From assembly GCA_949152475.1 (NCBI GenBank), contig OX424559.1, positions 38,051,119-38,115,118 on the forward strand: a stretch of 64,000 nt of DNA, written 5' to 3'. Below the pieces are notes generated by a model. That model was given only the letters and a program-made list of their open reading frames with translations, did not search any database and was not told where the DNA came from. Below, one piece after another: positions 45,533-59,801 of this stretch; the stretch's first letter is position 1, and each line of letters begins with the position of its first letter. Both the position numbers and the translations under genes were made by a program. The stretch is from Terebella lapidaria (Eukaryota; Annelida; Polychaeta; Terebellida; Terebellidae).

Positions 45533-47849
45533 TAGGCCCGGCAGTTGACGAATTAGGAAGGTTACCGGACAATATATGTTTTAGATATATGTTTTAGTGA
45601 GATATTAGCCATTTTGTGCTCTGACCTCAATTTTCATATCATGAGAAGATATAACATATATCATTTCCTATACATGTATGTCCAAAGCTGTGAAGTCGAT
45701 AAAAAGCGATATATTAGCCACATTGTGCTCTGACCTTGAAAATGAGGTCGAAGGTCAAATGTCAAGGTCAAGGTCACAGAAGATAGAACTCGAGTTAATC
45801 TACAATATGAACTTGGTTTGAAGTCTCTAGGGCGATTAGAACCGAAGTTATGGCCATTTATGTGTTTTCGACACTTTATGTGACCTTGACCTTGACCTTT
45901 GACCTAGGGTCCCCAAATTTCACCCATTTGCAAGTATATACATAAGCATTTTATACGTACAATTTGGTCATGATACGTCCAAAACTGTGGCTTGTAGAGT
46001 GGTAATATATGAAGAACAAACTAGATTTTGATGATAACAATAGAATGCAAAGCAGTTTTTCCGTTGCCATGGCAACATTTTTCAGGCGAATTTGACTAAA
46101 ATCAATGGGTGCCTGGCTTTGAGCCTAAAAAGTGTTCCCATAAAGTTTGGTGATGATCCGACCTAAACTGTGATATGTTTCAGTTAGTTTGAAAATTTGA
46201 CCTTGAAGTTTTGAATGTGTCCTCATTTTTGCGACCAAGTTCAAGGTCAACTATAAAATTGACATGTACATATGGTTACCATGCCTCTTCTGAATGATAT
46301 GGTTCAAATTTTATGAGACTACAATGATTCAAGCAGATGTTATAACCGAAAAGGTGTTTTTCTAGGATTTCGATGACCTTGACCTTGACCTTTGACCTTT
46401 GTATTTCAATTCGTAGAGGTCAATGCTATTAATATGCATGTCAAGTTTCAAGATATTCCATACAGTATTGACGCTGTTATGGCCTTTTGAAATTTCGGTA
46501 ATTTGACGTTTATGACGTCATTGTGACGTGAGTGTACGTCGCAGCGCCGAAAATAAGGTATCACTGCAATCAGGGGCCCAAGACCTTTCCAACGATATAC
46601 TACTCGATATGATTCGCTGACCTTCGTACCTGACCTTGACATTCACTTCATGGCAAACTCTCAAGGTCAAGCTCAAATGCCGAGGTCAAGGTCACAGAAG
46701 ATAGAACTCGAGTTTATCTACAAAATGAACTTGGTTTGAAGTCTCTAGCACAAATAGAACCGGAGTTATGGCCACTTATGTGTTTTTAACATTTTGCGTG
46801 ACCTTGACCTTGACTTTGGACCTTGAGTCACAAAAATTGTGCATTGTCTGTGCATGAATATATATATTGTATCTGTAAAATTTCATCAGAATCAAACAAA
46901 ATTTGTGAACACTATGACCGTTTGAAATTTTGAAAAATTAACGTTTATGACGTCACTGTGACGTCAATAAACGTCACAGCTCAAAACTTATGAAAAGGTT
47001 TGTACCAGGGAATCAAGACCTTTCATTTGATGTACTACTTGATAGGTTTCAGTCAGTTTTAAAATTTGACCTTGAAGTTCTCCTCATATGACCTTATTTT
47101 CCTGACCAAGTTCAAAGTCAATCATGAAATTGACATATAGGTTCGATTGCTATACCTCTTCTGAACGATATGGTTCAAATTTCATGAACCTACGACAACT
47201 CAAACGGATGTTATTACCGGAAACGTGTTTTTCTGGGATTTCGATGACCTTGACCTTGACCTTTGACCTTTGCACTTAAATTCGTAGAGGTCATTGCTGT
47301 CAGTATGCATATCAAGTTTCAAGAGATTCCATATAGTATTGACGATGTGATGGCCTTTTGAAATTTCGGGAATTTGACGTTTATGACGTCATTGTGACGT
47401 CAGTGTACGTCGCAGTGCCGAAAATAGGGTATCACTGCGATCAGGGGGTCAAGACCTTTCAAACGATATACTACTCAATATGCTGCGCTGACCTTCGTAC
47501 TTGACCTTGACTTCGACCTGGGCGAACTTCTCAAGGTCAAAGTCAAATGTCAAGGTCAAGGTCACAGACGATAGAACTCGAGTGTATCTACAATATGCAC
47601 TTGGTCAGAAGTCTCTAGAACGATTAGAACCGGAGTTATGACCACTTATGTGTTTTCAACGTTTTGTGTGACCTTGACCTTGACCTTTGACCTAGGGTCA
47701 CCAAAATTCACCGGTTTCCAGGTATATACCTAGGCATTGTATCCGTACGATTTGGTGATGATCCGGCCAAAACTGTGGCCTGTAACGTGCAAACAGACAA
47801 ACAAACAGACAAACAAACAAACAAACAGACAAACCGAACTGACCAACAT
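45533..47849 (+). mobile_element. Unit 27: GGGCC-ATA-GGCCC cap, long B body
   Basis: The cap has a five-pair stem and arm CAGTTGACGAATT, then GGTTACCGGACAATATATG. Two TTGCCATGGCAA-type palindromic sites occur near 46070. B monomers fill the rest, with CTTGACC clusters near 45885, 46375, 46800, 47247 and 47670. The altered 3' end is CTGTGGCCTGTAACGTGC. The same unit is at 59802, about 14.3 kb away. Confidence 0.85.
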
Positions 47850-47876
47850 AGTTGACGAATTTTTAATTCGTCAACT
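47850..47876 (+). repeat. Perfect GTTGACG-class cassette
   Basis: Arms AGTTGACGAATT/AATTCGTCAACT with centre TTT. The same cassette ends the duplicate unit at 62141-62167. It matches the GTTGACGAATT arm of its own unit's cap (45544 onward), so cap arm and tail cassette belong to one sequence class in this subfamily. Confidence 0.92.
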
Positions 47877-47882
47877 AACAAA

Positions 47883-48851
47883 CGAGACGACATAGTCGAC
47901 GCACTTGCCGGAATTCTGAAGGTCAAATGTCACATTCAAGGTCACCTAAGAACCGCCTTTTGATATGCTACAATATGGTCCTAGTTTGAACTCTCTGTGA
48001 CGATTAGTTCCGAAGTTATTGTCATTTATGTTATTTTGCCCTTTTTCTTGACTTTGACCTTGACCTTTGACCTGGGGTCACGAAAATTGTGCATTGCCTG
48101 TGCATGGAGGTATAGATTTTACCTGAATAATTTCATCAGAATCGAACAACAATTGTGGACACTATGGCCTTTTTGAATTTCGAAAAATTGACGTTTATGA
48201 CGTCACTGTGACGTCAATAAACGTCACATCTGTAAACTAATGGAATAGTAAGTATCAGGGGATCAAGACCTTCCATTTGATATACTACTTGATAGGTTTT
48301 AGTCAGTTTGAAATTTTGACCTTGAAGTTTTGCTCATGTGACCTCATTTTTCCTACCAAGTTCAAGTTCATTCATGGAAATGACATATATGTCTGATTGC
48401 CATACTTCTTCTGAATAATATGGTTCAAATTTCATGACCCTACGGCAATTCAATCAGATGCTATTACCGAAAATGTGTTTTTCTGGGATTTTGATGACAT
48501 AACCTTGACCTTTGACCTTTGTACTTTAATTCGTAGACGTCAATGCTGATAATACACACATCAAGTTCCAAGTCATTCTATACAGTATTGACGATGTTAT
48601 GGCCTTTTGAAATTTCGGAAATTTGACGTTTATGGCGTCATTGTGACGTCAGTGTACGTTGCAGGGCTGAAAGAAAGATATCACTGCAATCGAGGGCTCA
48701 AGACCTTTCTAACAATATACTACTCAATATCGTGCACTGAACTTCGTACCTGACCTTGACATTGACAACTCTCAAGATTAAGGTCAAGGTCATAAACGAT
48801 AGAACTCGAGTTTATCTACAATATGCACTTGGTTTGAAGCCTCTACGATGA
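47883..48851 (+). mobile_element. Unit 28 (first part): CGAC-ATA-GTCG cap, B body
   Basis: The cap has the stem CGAC/GTCG around ATA and arm GCACTTGCCGGAATTC. A B body follows with CRE doublets near 48197 and 48637. At about 48852 it changes without cap or tail into family A, so the body has been exchanged internally. Confidence 0.8.
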
Positions 48852-50885
48852 AAATTGCTGAGTATTAATATTCCACATATGTTGTCAGAATTACAGTCAA
48901 ATAGCTTCAAATTTGAGTGCACTATGGATGTTTGAAAGTTTGCTGAAAAGTGAAAAAAAATGGTATGACAGGCATTACGTTTATGACGTCATAGCGGAAA
49001 ATCTATCACGGCAGAATAGGATCAGACAGTACCCTCCTAAACCACAATTCAACGAGCTTGCCAATGGTGCAATGCGCTTCCCTGTACGACAAATACCTCT
49101 CGACATATAGCCCCATTTTTAAAATTGACGTTTTACGTCATGACGTCATTGACGTTTCACGTAGCGTTTTGAAACTCGGTAAGTCGCTGAATAATAACGC
49201 TCCACATACGTTCTCATAATTACAGCCTATTACCTTCAAAATTGAGTGCACTGTGCTTGTTTGAAAGTTTGCTGAAAAGACATAAATCTTGTATGATAGG
49301 CCCTACCTTTATGACGTCATAGCGGAAAATCTATCATAGCGGAAAAGTATCAAACAGTACCCTCCTAAACCAGAATTCAACGAGCTTTCCAATGGTGCAA
49401 TCTGCTTTTCTGTACCACAAATACCTCTCAATATATAGCTCCATTTTTAAAATTGACGTTTTACATCATGACGTCATTGACGTTGCACGTAGCGTGTTGA
49501 AACTTGGTATTTGGCTGGGTAATAAAGTTAAATTTGAGTGCACTCTGGATGTTTGGAGGTTTGCTGAAAAGTCGAAATATTGGTATGACAGGCTTTACGT
49601 TTATGACGTCATAGCGGAAAATCTATCATGGCGGAAAAGTATCGCACAGTACCCTTCTAAACCAGAATTCAACTAGCTTTCCAATGGTGCAATTCGCTTC
49701 TCTGTACGACGAATACTTTTTGATATATAGCCCCATTCCAAAATTGACGTTTTACGTCATGACGCCATTGACGTTGCACGTAGCGTTTCGAAACTTGGTA
49801 CATGGCTGGGTATTATTATTCCACATAGGTTCTGATATTTACAGTCCAATATCTTCAAATTTGAGTGCACTGTGGATGTTTGAAAATTTCGTTGAAAAGT
49901 CGAAAAATTGGTATGACAGGCCTTACGTTTATGACGTCATAGCGGAAAATCTATCATGGCGAAAAAGTATCGGAAAGTACCCTTCTAAACCAGAATTCAA
50001 CGAGCTTTCCAATGGTGCAATTCGCTTCTCTGTACAACAAATACTTTTTGATATATAGCCCCATTTCGAAAATTGACGTTTTACGTCATGACGTCATTGA
50101 CGTTGAACGTAGCGTGTTGAAACTTGGTATATGGCTGTGGATCATTATTCCACATAAGTTCTGTTAATTGCAGTCCAATATCTTCAAATTTGAGTGCACT
50201 GTGGATGTTTGAGTGTTCGCTGAAAAGTCGAAAAATTGGTATGACAGGCCTTACGTTTATGACGTCATAGCGGAAAATCTATCATGGCGGAAAAGTATCG
50301 GACAGTACCCTTCTAATCCAGAATTCAACGAGCTTTCCAATGGTGCAATTCGCTTCTCTGTACGACAAATACTTTTTGATATATAGCCCCATTTCGAAAA
50401 TTGACGTTTTACGTCATGACGTCATTGACGTTAAACGTAGCGTGTTGAAACTTGGTGTATGGCTGGGAATAATTATTCCACATACGTTCTGATAATTACA
50501 GCCTAATATCTTCAAATTTGAGTGCACTGTGATGTTTGAAAGTTTGCTGAAAAGTGGAAAAATTGGTATGACAGGCCATACGTTTATGACGTCATAGCGG
50601 AAAATCCATCATGGCGGAAAAGTACCGGACAGTACCCCTCTAAACCAGAATTCAACGAGCTTTCCAACGGTGCAATCCGCTTCTCTGTACGACAAATACT
50701 TTTTGATATATAGCCCCATTTCGAAATTTGACGTTTTACGTCATGACGTCATTGACGTTCAACCGATGCGAGTAAAACTTTGCAGTATGATGGACGATAT
50801 CGACATATATCGGTGTGCTAAGTTTCAGAGGTATCGATCTAAATATGACTGCTGTGTGAAATTTTGAAAACTCGCCGATGATGAG
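48852..50885 (+). repeat. Family A array, 6 copies
   Basis: Anchors at 48976, 49304, 49596, 49924, 50252 and 50579; most steps are 327-328 bp, and one is 292, from a deletion around 49525. It ends in the A terminal unit. Tandem CRE-containing sites recur about every 160-170 bp. Confidence 0.92.
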
Positions 50886-51214
50886 AGACTTGAAAAACAA
50901 TCAAATTCGTGACCCCCAAATTTTCGACCTGGGGCGCAAATCGCGAGTTTTGGTCATAGGACCATCGGGCATGTACCATATGATGTGTATTTGACCAAAT
51001 AAAAATACAAAAATAATTAGAAAAAAATAATCCTATGTAGAACGTCAGTAATTGCGATTTTTCGATTTTGACCTTTTGCATGACCTTGACCTTGACCTTC
51101 GACCTAGACACACCAAAATAGAACGTTTTCTTCCCATAACGTCAGCCAATGTGCACACGAAGTTTCGAAGCTTTAGAACAAAAACTGTGGACGCTAGAGT
51201 GCGAACAGACAAAC
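50886..51214 (+). repeat. E fragment with unit 3' end
   Basis: The same A-to-E join and E fragment as at 408-725 (GACCTGGGGCGCAAATCGC, ACCATATGATGTGT), then the CTTGACC cluster and GTGGACGCTAGAGTGCGAA. In this copy a GGCC-ATA-GGCC cap follows after a short ACAG/AAAC tract, while at 726 three cassettes follow. Confidence 0.82.
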
Positions 51215-53441
51215 AAAAAATCGGCCATAGGCCAACACTTGACGAAATGACTAAACATTTGTTTACATTTAAAACATTTACCCATAATTTACACATTGAA
51301 AAGATTTACTGAACAACTCCTCGACATTTGAAGAAAGATACTTTTTTCATGAAATTTTTACGTTGGGCAAACTTTTCAAGGTCAAGGTCAAAGTGCACAT
51401 TCAAGGCCAGCGGACAAAGACCTTTTGATATGCTACAATAGGGTCCCAGTTTGAACTTTCTATGACGAATAGTTCCGAAGTTATGGCAATTTTTGTGATT
51501 TTGACCTTTTCTTCGACCTTGACCTTTACCCTTGACCTTGGGTCACGAAAATTGTGCATTGCCCGTGCATGAAGATATAAATTATACTTGAACAATTCCA
51601 TCAGAATCGAACAAGAATTCCGGACACTGTGGCTTTTCGAAATTTCGAAAACTTTACGTACATGAGGTCACTGTGACGTCAATAAACGTCACATTTGAAA
51701 ACTGATGGGAAACTATTTATCATGGGTTCAAGGCCTTCCATTTGATATATTACTTGTTAGCTTTTAGTTGGTTTGAAAATTTGACCTTGAAGTTTTGCTC
51801 ATGTGACCTCATTTTTCCGATCAAGTTCAAGGTTAGTCATGGAATTGACATATAAGTCTGATTGCTATACCTCTTCTGAATGATATGGTTCAAATCTTAT
51901 GAGACTACAACGATTCAAACAGATGTTATAACCGAAAAGGTGTTTTTCTGGGATTTCGATGACCTTGACCTTGACCTTTGACCTTTGTATTTCAATTCGT
52001 AAAGGTCAATGCTGTTAATATGCATGTCAAGTTTCAAGGTATTCCATACATTATTGACGCTGTTATGGCCTTTTGAAATTTCGGTAATTTGACGTTTATG
52101 ACGTCATTGTGATGTCAGTGTACGTCGCAGCGCCGAAAATAGGGTATCACTGCAATCAGGGACTCAAAACCTTTCCAACGATATACTACTCAATATGGTG
52201 CGCTGACTTTCGTAATTGACCTTGCGTTCACCTCATGGCGAACTTCTCAATGTCAAGGTCAAATGCCAAGGTCAAGGTCACAGAAGATAGGACTCGAGTT
52301 TATCTACAATATGAACTTGGCTTGAAGTCTCTATAACAAATAGAACCGGAGTTATGGCCACTTATGTGTTTTCAACATTTTGCGTGACCTTGACCTTGAT
52401 TTTTTGAACTTGAGTCACGAAAATTGTGCATTGCCTGTGCATGAAGACATATATTATACCTGTATAATTTCATTAGAATCAAACAAGATTTGTGGACACT
52501 TTGACCGTTTGAAATTTCGAAAAATTAATGTTGATGACGTCACTGTGACGTCAATAAACGTCACATCTCAAAACTGATGAGAAAGTATGTACCAGGAAAT
52601 CAAGACCTTTCATTTGATATACTACTTGATAGGTTTCAGTTAGTTTGAAAATTTGACCTTGAAGTTTTCCTCATATGACCTTATTTTCCTGACAAAGTTC
52701 AAGGTCAATCATGAAATTGACATATACACTCGATTACTATACCTCTTCTGAAGGATATGGTTCAAAATTCATGAACCTACGACAAATCAAACGGATGTTA
52801 TTACCGGAAACGTGTTTTTCTGGGATTTAGATGACCTTGACCTTGACCTTTGACCTTTGTACCTAAATTCGTAAAGGTCATTGCTGTCAATATGCATATC
52901 AAGTTTGAAGAGATTCCATACAGTATTGACGATGTTATAGCCTTTTGAAATTTCGGAAATTTGACGTTTATGACGTCATTGTGACGTCAGTTTACGTCGC
53001 AGCGCCGAAAATAAGGTATCACTGCAATCAGGGGGTCAAGACCTTTCCAACGATATACTACTCGATATGGTGCGCTGACCTTCGTATTTGACCTTGACAT
53101 TCACCTTAGGCGAACTTCTCAAGGTCAAGGTCAAATGCCAAGGTCAAGGTCACAAAAGATAGAACTCGAGTTTATGTACAATATGGACTTAGTTTGAAGT
53201 CCCTAGGACAATTAGAACCAGAGTTATGGCCATTTATGTGTTTTTATCGTTTTGCGTGACCTTGACGTCAATATTTGACCTTGACCTCTCAAAAATGAAC
53301 TCATCCATCCATATTGGATTGCACATCTTCTGACCTATTTTCATGATTCTACAATCAAAAATGTGACCTGTGGAGCGGTCACAAACAAACAAACAAACAA
53401 ACAAACAAACAAACAGACAGACAAACGCGACTGACCAACAT
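51215..53441 (+). mobile_element. Unit 29: AAAAATC-GGCC-ATA-GGCC cap, long B body
   Basis: Third copy of the unit type at 35546 and 37650, with the same leader and the same B monomer order as unit 23. CTTGACC clusters lie near 51515, 51962, 52386, 52830 and 53258. The tail is a long AAAC tract followed by ACAG. Confidence 0.84.
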
Positions 53442-53469
53442 ACTTGACGAAATTTACATTTCGTCAAGT
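53442..53469 (+). repeat. Perfect CTTGACG-class cassette
   Basis: Arms ACTTGACGAAAT/ATTTCGTCAAGT with centre TTAC, as at 39930 and 42696. It shares the GACGAAAT arm with the cap that opens this unit (ACTTGACGAAATG near 51237). This again suggests that cap arm and cassette belong together in one element. Confidence 0.9.
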
Positions 53470-53475
53470 AACAAA

Positions 53476-55951
53476 CGAGAGGCCATAGGCCACACACTTG
53501 CCGGAATGGATATTTGACAGGTTTCAATGATTTTCAAAATTTGACCTTGAAAGTTTGCTCATGTGACTTCATTTTTCTGACCAAGTTCAAGCTATATCAT
53601 GCATTTAACATATAAGTCTGAGTGTCATGTCTATTCTGAATGATATAATCCAAATTTCATGAGCATACAAAGATTCAAGCAGAAGTCATTACCAAGAATG
53701 TGTTTTTTCTGGGATTTGGTTTATTGAAATTTTGAAAATCTGACGTTTATGACGTCTTTGTGACGTCACTGAATGTCATAGCGCCTAAAATAAGATATCA
53801 CTGGAATCAGGAGACCAAGACCTTTCTAATAGTATGCTACTTGATAGGGTGCACTGACCTTCGTACATGGCATCGACCTATGGCGAACTTCTCAAGGTCA
53901 AGGTCAAAGGTCACATTCATAGACACATAAAAAAGACCTCTTCATGTGCTACAACATGGTCCTAGTTTGAACTCTTTACGGCGATTTGTTCCAAAATTAT
54001 GGCCATTTATGTGATTTTGACCTTTTCCTTGATCTTGACCTTGACCTTTGGCCTTGAGTCAGGAAAATTGTGCATTGTCTGTGCATGAAGACATATATTA
54101 TACCTGTATAATTTCATCAGAATCGAACAAGATTTGTATACACTAAGACCGTTTGAAATTTCGAAAATTTAACGTTTATGACGTCACTCTGACGTCAATA
54201 AACGTCACATTTCAAAACTGATGAGACAGTATGTACCAGGGAATAAAGACCTTTCATTTGATATACTACTTGATAGATTTCATTTAGTTTTAAAATTTGA
54301 CCTTGAAGTTTTCCTCATATGACCTTGTTTTCTTGACCACGTTCAAGGTCAATCATGATTTTGACATATATGCCCGATTGCTACACCTCTTCTGAATGAT
54401 ATGGTTCAAATTTCATGAACCTACGGCATTCAAACGGATGTTATCACCGGAAACGTGTTTTTCTGGGATTTTGATGACCTTGACCTTCACCTTTGACCTT
54501 TGTACTCAATTTCGTAGAGGTCATTGCTGTCAATATGCATATCAAGTTTCAAGAGATTCTATACAGTATTGACGATGTTATGGCCTTTTGAAATTTCGGA
54601 AATTTGACGTTTATGACGTCATTGTAACGTCAGTTTACGTCGCAGCGCCGAAAATAAGGTACCATTGGAATCATGGGCTCAAGATCTTTCAAATGATATA
54701 CTACTCGATATGGTGCACTGAACTTCGTATTTGACCTTCACTTCGACCTCATACAAACTTCTCGAGGTCAAGGTCAAAAGTCAAGGTCAAGGTCACAAAA
54801 GATAGAACTCGAGTTTATCTACGATATGTACTTGATTTGAAGTCTCTAGGACAATTAGACCAGAAGTTATGGCCACTTATGTGTTTTTAACATTTTGCGT
54901 GACCTTGACCTTGACCTTCGACCTTGAGTCACAAAAATTGTGCATTGCCTGTGCATGAAGGCATATATTACACCTGTATAATTTCATCAGAATCGAACAA
55001 GATTTGTGGACACTATGACTGTTTGAAATTTTGAAAAATTAACGTTGATGACGTCACTGTGACGTCAATGAACGTCACACCTCAAATCTGATGAGAATGT
55101 ATGTACCAGGGAATCAAGACCTTTCATTTGATATACTACTTGATAGGTTTTAGTCAGTTTGAAAATTTGACCTTGGAGTTCTCCTCATATGACCTTATTT
55201 CCCTGACCAAGTTCAAGGTCAATCATGAAATTGACATATACGTCTGATTGTTAAACCTCTTCTGAATGATATGGTTCAAATTTCATGAACTTACGACAAT
55301 TTATACGGATGTTATTATCGGAAACGTGTTTTTCTGGGATTTCGATGACCTTGACCTTGACCTTTGACCTTTGTACTTAAATTCGTAGAGGTCATTGCTG
55401 TCAATATGCATATCAAGTTTCAAGAGATTCTATACAGTATTGGAGATGTTATGGCCTTTTGAAATTTCGGAAATTTGACGTTTATGACGTCATTGTGACG
55501 TCAATGTACGTCGCAGCGCCAAAAATAAGGTATCACTGCAATCAGGGGCTCAAGACCTTTCAAACGATATACTACTCGATATGGTGCGCCGAACTTCGTA
55601 CTTGACCTTGACATTCACCTCATGGCGAACTTCTCAAGGTCAAGGTCAAATGTCAAGGTCAAAGTCACATAAGATAGAACTCGAGTTTTTCTACAATATG
55701 AACTTGGTTTGAAGTCTCTATCACGAATAAAACCGGAATTATGGCCACTTATGTGTTTTCATCTTTTTGCGTGACCTTGACCTTGACCTTGGACCTAGAA
55801 TCACCAAAAACGTGCAGTCGCGAGCCATCATGCTAGAGAATATGCACACCAAGTTTGGGAAGAATCAAGCAAAAACTGTGGACGCTAGAGGGCGTACAGA
55901 CAAACAAACAAACACACAAACAAACACACAAACAAACCAACCGACCAACAT
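53476..55951 (+). mobile_element. Unit 30: GGCC-ATA-GGCC cap, long B body
   Basis: Starts like unit 19 (GGATATTTGACAGG) and carries one more B monomer. CTTGACC clusters lie near 54035, 54478, 54901, 55348 and 55772, and CRE doublets near 53750, 54180, 55047 and 55486. The 3' end is GTGGACGCTAGAGGGCG. Confidence 0.83.
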
Positions 55952-56117
55952 ACTTGCCGAAATCTTTAGATTCCGGCAAGTAACAAACAAACAAACAAAA
56001 CCACGAACAGACCAACATACTTGCCAAAATCGAAGATTCTGGCAAGTAACAAACACATCCACGAACAGACCAACATACTTGCCGAAATCTTTAGATTCCG
56101 GCAAGTAACAAACACAC
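55952..56117 (+). repeat. Three hairpin cassettes
   Basis: 55952-55981 and 56077-56106 are ACTTGCCGAAATCT/AGATTCCGGCAAGT; 56019-56047 is ACTTGCCAAAATC/GATTCTGGCAAGT. The order (CCG, CCA, CCG) matches the first three cassettes at 30583-30733, so cassette clusters can be inherited as groups. Confidence 0.9.
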
Positions 56118-57164
56118 GAGAGGCCATAGGCCACACACTTGCCGGAATGGATACTTGACAGGTTTGAATGATTTCCATTTCGAGAATTGACGTTTTACGT
56201 CATGACGTCATTGACGTTGCACATGTTGAAACTTGGTATGTCGCTGGGTATCATTATTTCACATACCTTCTGATAATTACAGTCCAATACCTTCAAATTT
56301 GAGTGCACTGTAGATGTTTGAAAGTTTGTTGAAAAGTCGAAAAATTGGTATGACAGGCCTTACGTTTATGACGTCATAACGGAGAATCTATCATGGCGGA
56401 AAAGTATCGGACAGTACTCTTCTGAACCAGAATTCAACGAGCTTTCCAATGGTGCAATTCGCTTCTCTGTACGACAAATACTTTCCGATATATAGCCCCA
56501 TTTTCAAAATTAACGTTTTACGTCATGACGTCATTGACGTTGCACGTAGCGTCTTGAAACTTGGTGTACGGCTGGGTATCACTATTCCACATACGTTCTG
56601 ATAATTACAATCCAATACCTTCAAATTTGAGTGCACTGTGGATGTTTGAATGTTTGCTGAAAAGTCGAAAAATTGGTATGACAGGCCTTACGTTTATGAC
56701 GTCATAGCGGAAAATCTATCATGGCGGAAAAGTATCGGACAGTACACTTCTAAACCAGAATTCAACGAGCTTTCCAATGGTGCAATCCGCTTCTCTGTAC
56801 GACAAATACTTTCCGATATATAGCCCATTTCTAAAAATGACGTTTCACGTCGTGACGTCATTGACGTTCAAACAATCCGAGTAAAACTTCGCAGTTATAT
56901 GGAAGATACCATTATATATCGGTGTGCTGAATTTCAGAGGTATCGGTCCAAATGTAACTGCTGTGTGAATTTTTGAAAATTAGCCAATGATGAGAGATAG
57001 GGATTTTTCGATTTTCAATGATTTTTGGTGACGTCATCAATGAACCGATTTTTTTTCAAAAACGTGCAGTGCCGTCCCAGGGCGAGTACCTATCCAACAA
57101 AAAAGTTTCGGGATGCCAGCCTAAAAGCTGTGGACGCTACAGTGCGAACAGACAAACAAACACA
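56118..57164 (+). mobile_element. Unit 31: GGCC-ATA-GGCC cap, two-copy A unit
   Basis: A compact unit of 1,047 bp: cap, leader GGATACTTGACAGGTTTG, two A copies (anchors 56361 and 56689), A terminal unit, terminal region with GTGACGTCATCAATGAACC, 3' end GTGGACGCTACAGTGCGAA and a short AAAC tail. It is the first of four near-identical units (57165, 62235, 63284), the best-preserved subfamily here. Confidence 0.9.
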
Positions 57165-58205
57165 CGAGAGGCCATAGGCCACACACCTGCCGGAATGGAT
57201 ACTTGACAGGTTTGAATGATTTCCATTTCGAGAATTGACGTTTTACGTCATGACGTCATTGACGTTGCACCTGTTGAAACTTGGTATGTCGCTGGGTATC
57301 ATTATTTCACATACCTTCTGATAATTACAGTCCAATACCTTCAAATTTGAGTGCACTGTAGATGTTCGAAAGTTTGTTGAAAAGTCGAAAAATTGGTATG
57401 ACAGGCCTTACGTTTATGACGTCATAACGGAGAATCTATCATGGCGGAAAAGTATCGGACAGTACTCTTCTGAACCAGAATTCAACGAGCTTTCCAATGG
57501 TGCAATTCGCTTCTCTGTACGACAAATACTTTTCGATATATAGCCCCATTTTCAAAATTAACGTTTTACGTCATGACGTCATTGACGTTGCACGTAGCGT
57601 CTTGAAACTTGGTGTACGGCTGGGTATCATTATTCCACATACGTTCTGATAATTACAATCCAATACCTTCAAATTTGAGTGCACTGTGGATGTTTGAAAG
57701 TTTGCTGAAAAGTCGAAAAATTGGTATGACAGGCCTTACGTTTATGACGTCATAGCGGAAAATCTATCATGGCGGAAAAGTATCGGACAGTACCCTTCTA
57801 AACCAGAATTCAACGAGCTTTCCAATGGTGCAATCCGCTTCTCTGTACGACAAATACTTTCCGATATATAGCCCCATTTCTAAAAATGACGTTTCACGTC
57901 GTGACGTCATTGACGCTCAAACAATCCGAGTAAAACTTCGCAGTTATATGGAAGATACCATTATATATCGGTGTGCTGAATTTCAGAGGTATCGGTCCAA
58001 ATGTGACTGCTGTGTGAATTTTTGAAAATTCGCCAATGATGAGAGATAGGGATTTTTCGATTTTCAATGATTTTTGGTGACGTCATCAATGAACCGATTT
58101 TTTTTCAAAAACGTGCAGTGCCGTCCCAGGGCGAATACCTATCCAACAAAAAAGTTTCGGGATGCCAGCCTAAAAGCTGTGGACGCTACAGTGCGAAAAG
58201 ACAAA
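57165..58205 (+). mobile_element. Unit 32: two-copy A unit, tandem to unit 31
   Basis: The cap-plus-leader anchor is 1,048 bp after that of unit 31. A anchors are 57409 and 57737. The tail is shorter (AGACAAAC) and leads to a GCCC-CTA-GGGC cap, not to the GGCC cap seen after unit 31. Confidence 0.9.
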
Positions 58206-59801
58206 CGAGAGCCCCTAGGGCACCCACTTGCCGGAACGCATACTCATGATACTTGACAGGTTTCAATGAGTTTGAAAACTTGACCTTGAAAATTTACTCA
58301 TGTGATTTCATGGATTTAACATATAAGTTTGAGTGCCATGCCTGTTCTGAATATGATTCAAATTTCATGAACCTACGACAATTCGAGCAGAAGTTATTAC
58401 CAGTAATGTGTTTTTCTGGGATTTCGACGACCTTGACCTCCCTCCAGTATTGATGTTGTTATGACCTTTTGAAATTTCAGATATTTGACATTTAAGTCGT
58501 CATTGTGACGTCACTGAACGTCATAGTGCCAAAATTAAGACATCACTATACTCAGGAGACCGAGACCTTTCCAACTGTATCCTATTCAATATGGTACACT
58601 GAACTTTGTACTTGACCTTGATATTGACTTGTGGCGAACTTATCAAGGTCAAGGTCAAAGGTCACATTCAAGGTCACTCATGGAAGGCCTTCTGATATGC
58701 CACAATATGGTCTTAGTTTGAACTCTCTGCGACGATTAGTTCTGAAGTTATGGCCATTTATGTGATTTTGACCTTTCCCTTGACCTTGACCTCGACCTTT
58801 GACCTTGAGTCACGAAAATTGTGCATTGCCTGTGCACGAAGACATATATATCACCTGCATAATTCCATCAGAAACGAACGAGGTTTGTGGACACTATGAC
58901 CATTTGAAATTTCGGAAAATTAACGTTTATGACGTCACTGTGACTGCAATAAACGTCACAACTCAAAACTGATGAAAAAGTATGTACCAGGGAGTCAAGA
59001 CCTTTCATTTGATATACTACTTGATAGGTTTCAAGTAGTTTTGAAATTTGACCTTGAAGTTTTCCTCATATGACCTTATTTTCCTGACCAAGTTCAAGGT
59101 CAATCATGAAATTGACATATACGCTCGATTGCTATACCTCTTCTGAATGATATGGTTCAAATTTCGTGAACCTACGACAATTCAAATGGATGTTATTACC
59201 GGAAACGTGTTTTTCTGCGATTTCGATGACCTTGACATTGACCTTTGATCTTTATACTTCAGTTAGTAGAGGTCATTGCTGTCAATATGCATATCAAGTT
59301 TCAATAGATTCCATACAGTATTGACGATGTTATGGCCTTTTGAAATTTCGGAAATTTTACGTTTATGACGTCATTGTGACGTCAACGAACGTCGCAGCGC
59401 CAAAAATAAGGTATCACTGCAATCGGGGGCTCAAGTCCTTTCCAACGATATACTACTCGATATGGTGCGCTGACCTTCGTACTTGACCTTGACATTCACC
59501 TCATAGCGAACTTCTCAAGGTCAAAGTCAAATGCCAAGATCAAGGTCACAGAAGATAGAACTCGAGTTTATCTATAATATGAACTTAGCTTGAAGTCTCT
59601 ACAACGAATAGAAACCGAGTTATGGCCATTTATGTGTTTTTAACATTTTGCGTGACCTTGACCTTGACCTTTGACCTAGAATCACCAAAGACGTGCAGTC
59701 GCGAGCCATCATCCTAGGGAATATGCACACCAAGTTTGGAAAGAATCAAACCGGAATTGTGGATGCTAGAGGGCGTACAAATAAACAAACAAACAAACAC
59801 A
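58206..59801 (+). mobile_element. Unit 33: GCCC-CTA-GGGC cap, B body
   Basis: Sister of unit 20 with the same leader GGAACGCATACTCATGATAC, the same internal shortening after CTTGACCTCCCTCCAGTATTG, and the same 3' end GTGGATGCTAGAGGGCG. The shared internal deletion shows that the two descend from one already shortened copy. Confidence 0.85.
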